Below, in pieces: positions 59,371-64,000 of a stretch of DNA of 64,000 nt (the stretch's first letter is position 1; every line of letters starts with the position of its first letter). A program made the translations under genes and the position numbers. Under the pieces are notes generated by a model, which worked only from the letters and a program-made list of their open reading frames with translations, ran no database searches and was not told where the DNA came from. Origin of the DNA: Faecalibacterium prausnitzii (GTDB lineage Bacteria; Bacillota; Clostridia; Oscillospirales; Ruminococcaceae); the NCBI RefSeq assembly GCF_003287405.1, contig NZ_PRLD01000010.1:57479-121478 (forward strand), given 5' to 3'.

Positions 59371-60558
59371 ATGCTGAACGAAACCTACCGCGCCATGCTG
59401 AACAACAAAAGCGTCATCCGCGAGACCTTCATGTATGGCAGACAGCGCGCTGCCCAGATCGGCAGCGAGAATGTGTTCGATTATTCACTGGGCAACCCCA
59501 GCGTGCCCTGCCCGCCGGAGTTTACCGAAGCCATGCAGACCCTGCTGGCACAGGAAGAGCCGGTAAGCCTGCACGGCTATTGCCCCAGTCAGGGCGACCC
59601 GGGCTTCCGCACCGCTGTGGCGGAGCATCTGACCGAGACCTTCGGCCTGCCCTACGCGCAAAAGCACATCTTCCCCACCACCGGCGCGGCGGGTGCCATC
59701 GCCCACGCCATCCGGGCGGTGACCCAGCCCGGGGACGAGGTGCTGACCTTTGCGCCTTACTTCCCGGAGTACGGCCCCTATGTGGCGGGCACAGGCGCGG
59801 TGCTGCGGGTGGTGCCGCCGCAGGCACCCACCTTCCAGCCCAATCTGGATGCCTTTGCACAGATGCTGACCGAAAAGGTCACCTGTGTGCTCATCAACAC
59901 CCCCAACAACCCCACCGGCGTGGTCTACTCTGCCGACACTCTGACCCGCATGGCGGCGATTCTGACCGAAAAGAGCGCCCAGTACGGACACAATATCTTT
60001 CTGGTCAGTGACGAGCCTTACCGGGACATCGTGTTTGATGGCAAGACCGTGCCTTACCCGGCGGCGTTCTATCCCCACACCCTGACCTGCTTCTCCTACT
60101 CCAAGAGCCTGAGCCTGCCCGGCGAGCGTCTGGGCTATGTGGCGGTGCGCCCGGGGTGCGAGGGGGAGGACATCCTTGTGGACATGATGAGCCAGATCTC
60201 CCGCTTTACCGGCCACAACTGCCCGCCCAGCATCATCCAGCGGGCAGTCAGCCGCTGCCAGAAGGTGACCAGTGATCTTTCGGTCTACCAGACCAATATG
60301 GAGCTGCTGTACGAAAAACTCACCGCGCTGGGCTTTGAGGTAGAGCGCCCGGGCGGCACCTTCTATATCTTCCCCAAGGCACTGGAAGAGGACGCCAACG
60401 CCTTCTGTCAGAAAGCCCGGGAGTTCGATCTGCTGCTGGTGCCCAGCGACAGTTTTGGGGTCAAGGGCTATGTGCGCCTTGCCTACTGCATCGACACCGA
60501 AAAGGTAAAGCGCAGCCTGCCCGCCTTTGAAAAGCTGGCAGCCGCCTACCGCAAATAA
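59371..60558 (+). CDS. PLP-dependent class I/II aminotransferase
   Basis: 395 residues, an aspartate aminotransferase-like enzyme. Conserved parts are FDYSLGNPSVPCPPEF, the TTGAAGAIAHA cofactor region, NTPNNPTGVVYS, LVSDEPYRDIVFDG and the PLP Lys in CFSYSKSLSLPGERLGY. A C-terminal Arg region (GYVRLAYCIDT) binds the substrate carboxylate. Substrate specificity cannot be decided; an aromatic or aspartate substrate is possible. GAGGGAAAG precedes the start, very near the MITE end. Confidence 0.9.
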   Translation: MLNETYRAMLNNKSVIRETFMYGRQRAAQIGSENVFDYSLGNPSVPCPPEFTEAMQTLLAQEEPVSLHGYCPSQGDPGFRTAVAEHLTETFGLPYAQKHIFPTTGAAGAIAHAIRAVTQPGDEVLTFAPYFPEYGPYVAGTGAVLRVVPPQAPTFQPNLDAFAQMLTEKVTCVLINTPNNPTGVVYSADTLTRMAAILTEKSAQYGHNIFLVSDEPYRDIVFDGKTVPYPAAFYPHTLTCFSYSKSLSLPGERLGYVAVRPGCEGEDILVDMMSQISRFTGHNCPPSIIQRAVSRCQKVTSDLSVYQTNMELLYEKLTALGFEVERPGGTFYIFPKALEEDANAFCQKAREFDLLLVPSDSFGVKGYVRLAYCIDTEKVKRSLPAFEKLAAAYRK

Positions 60559-60618
60559 CCGGAACGCCCCTGCCCGGGGCATAAAATACACAACCAATAG
60601 AGGAAAGGGAAACCTGCT

Positions 60619-61830
60619 ATGGAAAAGATCAAGATGACGACCCCGCTGGTGGAGATGGACGGCGACGAGATGACCCGCATCCTGTGGAAAATGATCAAGG
60701 ACGAGCTGATCCTCCCCTTTGTGGATCTTAAGACCGAGTACTACGATCTGGGTCTGCCCAACCGCGATGCCACCGCAGATCAGGTGACCATGGATGCCGC
60801 CCTCGCCAACAAGAAGTATGGTGTGTCGGTCAAGTGCGCCACCATCACCCCCAACGCCCAGCGCGTGGAGGAGTACAAGCTGCACGAGATGTGGAAGAGC
60901 CCCAACGGCACCATCCGCGCTGTGCTGGACGGCACCGTGTTCCGCGCACCCATTATGATCGACAGCATCCAGCCGGTGGTCAAGAACTGGAAAAAGCCCA
61001 TCACCATCGCCCGCCACGCCTATGGCGATGTGTATAAGTGCACCGAGTTCCGCATTCCCGGTGCAGGCAAGGCCGAGCTGGTGTTCACCGGCGCAGACGG
61101 CAGCCAGCAGCGCGCCACTGTCTTTGACTTTGAGGGTGCCGGTGTGCTGCAGGGGCAGTACAACAAGGATGATTCCATCCGCAGCTTCGCCCGCAGCTGC
61201 TTCAACTACGCACTGGACGTGAAACAGGATCTGTGGTTCGGCGCAAAGGATACCATCTCCAAGAAGTACGACCACACCTTCAAGGATATCTTCCAGGAGA
61301 CCTACGATGCCGAGTACAAGGAAAAGTTCGAAGCTGCCGGCATCACCTACTTCTACAGCCTGATCGACGATATCGTGGCGCGCGTCATCCGCAGCGAGGG
61401 CGGCTTTGTCTGGGCGTGCAAGAACTACGATGGCGATGTGATGAGCGATATGGTCTCCACCGCCTTTGGCTCGCTGGCCATGATGACCAGCGTGCTGGTC
61501 AGCCCGGATGGCAAGTACGAGTACGAGGCCGCCCACGGCACCGTCACCCGCCATTATTATAAGTATCTGAAGGGCGAAAAGACCTCCACCAACCCCATGG
61601 CTACCATCTTTGCATGGTCCGGCGCCTTCAAGAAGCGCGGCGAGCTGGATAACCTGCCGGAGCTGGTGCACTTTGGCGAGGCACTGGAAGCCGCAAGCCT
61701 GCAGACCCTGAACGAGGGCATCATGACCAAGGACCTGTGCGGTCTGGCAGAGGGCATCACCCCCACCGCCGTGGACAGCGAGGGCTTTATCAAGGCCATC
61801 CGTGAGCGTCTGGAAGCCAAGCTGGCATAA
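60619..61830 (+). CDS. icd: NADP-dependent isocitrate dehydrogenase (eukaryote-like dimeric type)
   Basis: 403 residues. It oxidises isocitrate to 2-oxoglutarate with NADP, feeding glutamate synthesis and so the arginine pathway. It belongs to the subfamily shared with mitochondrial and cytosolic eukaryotic enzymes: [20 protein letters not shown] at the start, [20 protein letters not shown], the substrate-binding KSPNGTIR, and [18 protein letters not shown]. The start has AGGAAAGGG upstream. A terminator-like hairpin follows. Confidence 0.96.
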   Translation: MEKIKMTTPLVEMDGDEMTRILWKMIKDELILPFVDLKTEYYDLGLPNRDATADQVTMDAALANKKYGVSVKCATITPNAQRVEEYKLHEMWKSPNGTIRAVLDGTVFRAPIMIDSIQPVVKNWKKPITIARHAYGDVYKCTEFRIPGAGKAELVFTGADGSQQRATVFDFEGAGVLQGQYNKDDSIRSFARSCFNYALDVKQDLWFGAKDTISKKYDHTFKDIFQETYDAEYKEKFEAAGITYFYSLIDDIVARVIRSEGGFVWACKNYDGDVMSDMVSTAFGSLAMMTSVLVSPDGKYEYEAAHGTVTRHYYKYLKGEKTSTNPMATIFAWSGAFKKRGELDNLPELVHFGEALEAASLQTLNEGIMTKDLCGLAEGITPTAVDSEGFIKAIRERLEAKLA

Positions 61831-61852
61831 AACGATTTTCAATATAACATAA

Positions 61853-61896
61853 AAACCGGAACGATCCACCCGAAAAAGGAAAGATCGTTCCGGTTT
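61853..61896 (+). terminator. Terminator of icd
   Basis: AAACCGGAACGATC pairs perfectly with GATCGTTCCGGTTT around a 16-base loop; the tail is T-rich. Confidence 0.85.
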
Positions 61897-61926
61897 ATGT
61901 TTTAGGCAGGGTGTGCGACAAACTGG

Positions 61927-62130
61927 AACTTGTCGGGGCAAAGCCCCTCCATCTTGCTGCGCAAGACCGTTCTGTCGCTTAAAGTCCCCACTGGGGACTT
62001 CATTGCTGCGCTGCGCTTCGCAAACGCGAACTTGTCGGGGCAAAGCCCCTCCATCTTGCTACGCAAGACCGTTCTGTCGCTTAAAAGCCCCACTGGGGCT
62101 TTCATTGTTCTGCTTCGCTCCACAAACGCG
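61927..62130 (+). repeat. Family D repeat, two tandem units of about 102 bp
   Basis: Both units start AACTTGTCGGGGCAAAGCCC and end CAAACGCG. They contain ATCTTGCTxCGCAAGACCG and GCCCCACTGGGGC hairpin-like blocks, and differ at few positions. A third unit is nested at 27247. This fills the gap between icd and pepE. Confidence 0.9.
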
Positions 62131-62140
62131 AATTTTCAAA

Positions 62141-62743
62141 TTAGTCTTTGCAAATAACCTTTGAACCTTCACCATCAATTACAATTCCCTGACGGTTGTT
62201 AATTGGGCATAGATTCAAATCCGAAAACTCAGTCATTATTTTCTCGGTAACTTTCTTAAATGGTGCTGTAAGATAATGCGGAAGAACATAGAAATCAATC
62301 AAATCAAGCCCTGCATCATCTTCTTGTGAGTAGTCCTCCGGCTTTTCATCCATTTGCTCGATATATTGGATGCTTGGAGCGCATATAATCGCACCTGCCG
62401 ATTCACCAATCATCAGTTTTCCCTTTGCCAATTCTTTCTTCAACAGCTCATCCGTTCCCGTTTTACGGAGCTGGTCTATAAGGAAAAAAGAATTTCCGCC
62501 GGTAAAATATATCACATCCGCATCTTCAAAAACAGACTGTATCGTTGAATAAGCCTCCGTTGAAATATCAATTTCAGTTACGATTGCTCCCAACTTTTTG
62601 AATAATTTTCGAGCCGAGCCGACATAACCGGTGTAGCCTTCACGCAGCGAAGCTGTTGGAATAAATGCGACTTTTTTATTTTCAATTTCTTCCTTTATCA
62701 GACTTCCTACGCTTGAAAAGTGCGAACATAAAAACAGTTTCAT
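62141..62743 (-). CDS. Peptidase E / type 1 glutamine amidotransferase-like protein
   Basis: 200 residues of the S51 family (alpha-aspartyl dipeptidase and relatives). The nucleophile Ser is in LMIGESAGAIIC, preceded by the GGNSFFLIDQL loop, and a conserved His in DFYVLPHYL. The DNA is clearly AT-richer than all neighbours, so recent acquisition is likely. The ATG at 62743 has AAGGAG upstream; an earlier ATG 17 codons upstream lacks one. It lies 22 bases after aroD and may be co-transcribed with it. Confidence 0.9.
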   Translation of the reverse strand: MKLFLCSHFSSVGSLIKEEIENKKVAFIPTASLREGYTGYVGSARKLFKKLGAIVTEIDISTEAYSTIQSVFEDADVIYFTGGNSFFLIDQLRKTGTDELLKKELAKGKLMIGESAGAIICAPSIQYIEQMDEKPEDYSQEDDAGLDLIDFYVLPHYLTAPFKKVTEKIMTEFSDLNLCPINNRQGIVIDGEGSKVICKD

Positions 62744-62765
62744 CAATATTCTCCTTTTTTGTTGG

Positions 62766-63521
62766 TTACAAATGCAGTGCATCCAGCACTTCATTTACGA
62801 TGTCCAGCGATACCTGCCCCGGGGCGCTGGCCTGCCCGGGGTTGGCAAAGGTCATGGCAGAGCCGAAAGTCTCCCCAGCCAGACGGCTCACCGCGCCCAG
62901 CGCCCCCATGCTCATGGTGATGACCGGCGTTTCCGGGTGAAGGTCGGTCATCTCAGCGGTGGCAGACAGCAGCTCCAGTACATCAGCGCGGCACTGGGGC
63001 ATCACGGCCAGCTTGGGCAGGTCGGCTCCGGCCTGCTGCATCTGCACCATGCGGGAGACAAGTTCTGCCCGGGGCGGGGTCTTGGCAAAATCGTGGCTGG
63101 AACACACCACTGCGACTCCGGCGGAATGTGCCTGCTCCACCAGTGCGGGCAGGTCGGCTCCGGCGGTGAAGAATTCAATGTCCAACAGGTCGGCGCAGTC
63201 GGTATCGAGGATCAGGCGCAGAAAGGCAAGGTATTCTGGATGGGAGAGCGCCTGCTCGCCGCCCTCTGCCTTGGTGCGGAAGGTGACCAGCAGAAGCTTG
63301 TCCCGCAGGGCGACCCGCAGCTTTTGTATGCAGCGGGCAATGGCAGCAGGGGACTGAAAGCCTTCGAACCAGTCTACTCGCCATTCCACACAATCGGCCG
63401 ACAACGTTGAAAACTGTGCGGCCTTTTCCAGAATAGCAGCTTCGGTGCGCTCTACAATGGGCAGAATGACCTTGGGGCGGCCCTCCCCGATGCGGCAGCC
63501 GCGGATATTGACACAGGACAT
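62766..63521 (-). CDS. aroD: Type I 3-dehydroquinate dehydratase
   Basis: 251 residues. It dehydrates 3-dehydroquinate to 3-dehydroshikimate through a Lys Schiff base. The motifs are intact: VEWRVDWFE near residue 45, the catalytic His in CSSHDFAKTP, the Schiff-base Lys in LPKLAVMPQ, and the C-terminal TMSMGALGAVSRLAGETFGS with SAPGQ. AAAGGAG lies before the start. It is far from the aromatic supra-operon, whose own type II dehydratase-like gene has lost catalytic residues, so this gene probably supplies that step. Confidence 0.96.
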   Translation of the reverse strand: MSCVNIRGCRIGEGRPKVILPIVERTEAAILEKAAQFSTLSADCVEWRVDWFEGFQSPAAIARCIQKLRVALRDKLLLVTFRTKAEGGEQALSHPEYLAFLRLILDTDCADLLDIEFFTAGADLPALVEQAHSAGVAVVCSSHDFAKTPPRAELVSRMVQMQQAGADLPKLAVMPQCRADVLELLSATAEMTDLHPETPVITMSMGALGAVSRLAGETFGSAMTFANPGQASAPGQVSLDIVNEVLDALHL

Positions 63522-63690
63522 GGCGTTTCTCCTTTATATAATAAGGATAGCTACCCTATACAGGATGCTGGAATGACTCCATAATACGTTCTGCCCGCCG
63601 CCTTGTCAAGAAAAGGCGGTTATTATAATAGGAGAAAAGCAGGGGGATATTTGTCCCGCAAAGAATTTGGAAAAAACTTGTCAAAAAGTG

Positions 63691-63719
63691 TTGACAACTG
63701 CCCCGGGGTGTGGTATTAT
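63691..63719 (+). promoter_or_regulatory. rRNA promoter P1
   Basis: TTGACA, a 17-base spacer and TATTAT, close to perfect. Confidence 0.8.
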
Positions 63720-63876
63720 ACTTGAGCGCCAAGCGCTGAGACAAAAGAATGACTTCTGAAGTCTCAGCAGGAAGCCCTTGAAAAGAACCAATGAACGTTC
63801 AAATGTTCCGGTTAGCACCGAGAAACTGCTGAATGATTTAAGTTCAGAAAAGTTCAAAAGCTTCTCAAAAAAATGC

Positions 63877-63905
63877 TTGACAAAAAACCGCTTCTGTGGT
63901 AAAAT
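63877..63905 (+). promoter_or_regulatory. rRNA promoter P2
   Basis: TTGACA, a 17-base spacer and TAAAAT. P2 lies 186 bases after P1, a tandem arrangement usual for rRNA operons. Confidence 0.8.
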
Positions 63906-64000
63906 AATCAAGTCGTCAGCCGCAAGGCTGCGGCGCACAGGACCTTGAAAATTGAACAATATCGAAAGAACTTGTAACGGAACCTATTTTCGTGTTGGAA
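63906..64000 (+). other. rRNA operon leader (16S gene expected beyond the window)
   Basis: The leader contains GACCTTGAAAATTGAACAAT, a sequence type common just before 16S genes in clostridia. No 16S sequence is present before the edge. From 63522 to 63690 no gene was seen. Confidence 0.6.

Noticed and set aside
59485..62043. Long minus-strand frame across the aminotransferase and icd genes
   Set aside because: It reads antisense through two well-supported enzymes and begins in a family D repeat.
61913..62164. Open frames through the tandem family D units
   Set aside because: The repetitive protein simply reflects the DNA repeat and has no ribosome site.
63906..64000. Start of the 16S rRNA gene
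   Set aside because: The leader sequence is typical, but no conserved 16S 5' sequence appears before the edge.

Overview
The window looks like a piece of chromosome from a GC-rich gut Firmicute of the Oscillospiraceae, closest in style to the Faecalibacterium / Subdoligranulum / Gemmiger group. This placement is an inference from gene families, codon style, strong AGGAGG-type ribosome binding sites and abundant palindromic intergenic repeats; no marker gene is inside the window. It stops about 100 bases after tandem rRNA-type promoters, so a 16S rRNA gene probably begins just beyond the right edge.

Layout. 1-5.1 kb: tail of a sensor-like protein, azlCD (branched-chain amino acid export), ansA (asparaginase), and a trxB-like reductase coupled to a Crp/Fnr-type regulator. 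5.4-11.7 kb: ptsH-ptsI, a DUF4830-like protein, a secreted GH25 muramidase and a PfoR-type EIIC membrane protein. 12.0-20.5 kb: a complete arginine cluster argG-H-C-J-B-D-F, with transcribed palindromic repeats after argG and after argB. 20.9-24.9 kb: a 1317-residue surface protein with an internal duplication, a DPNPTP linker and an SLH-like end. 24.9-31 kb: two candidate small RNAs, GIY-YIG and MYG1 genes, an atypical phosphoribosyltransferase, three Tat-signal lipoproteins and an XRE regulator. 31.4-36 kb: an LRR lipoprotein, a histidine phosphatase, another Tat-signal paralogue and two DUF3048 lipoproteins. 36.1-45.9 kb: an aromatic amino acid supra-operon (pheA-aroB-aroC-aroEK-aroQ-like-DUF559-aroF-aroA-tyrA-WYL regulator). 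46.2-54.8 kb: plsC, membrane and transport genes, a C39-like pseudo-peptidase and a flavoprotein. 54.8-57.7 kb: a deletion scar joining the ends of a YheO-type regulator and ridA, then an L-cysteine desulfidase/serine dehydratase-like gene and its likely transporter. 57.9-63.5 kb: a CDF transporter, a hairpin MITE, an aminotransferase, icd, peptidase E and type I aroD. 63.5-64 kb: rRNA promoter region.

How the genes work together. Arginine synthesis is complete from N-acetylglutamate recycling (argJ) to arginine. The shikimate route is complete from DAHP synthase to prephenate, phenylpyruvate and 4-hydroxyphenylpyruvate. Its in-operon type II dehydroquinase lacks key catalytic residues, while an intact type I enzyme (aroD) lies about 21 kb away, so aroD probably carries that step. 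The general PTS proteins are present, but HPr has Lys in place of regulatory Ser46.

The most unusual signals are the degenerate AroQ, the Ser46-less HPr, the regulator/ridA scar, the nested palindromic repeat families, the 172-bp hairpin MITE and the set of Tat-signal lipoproteins.
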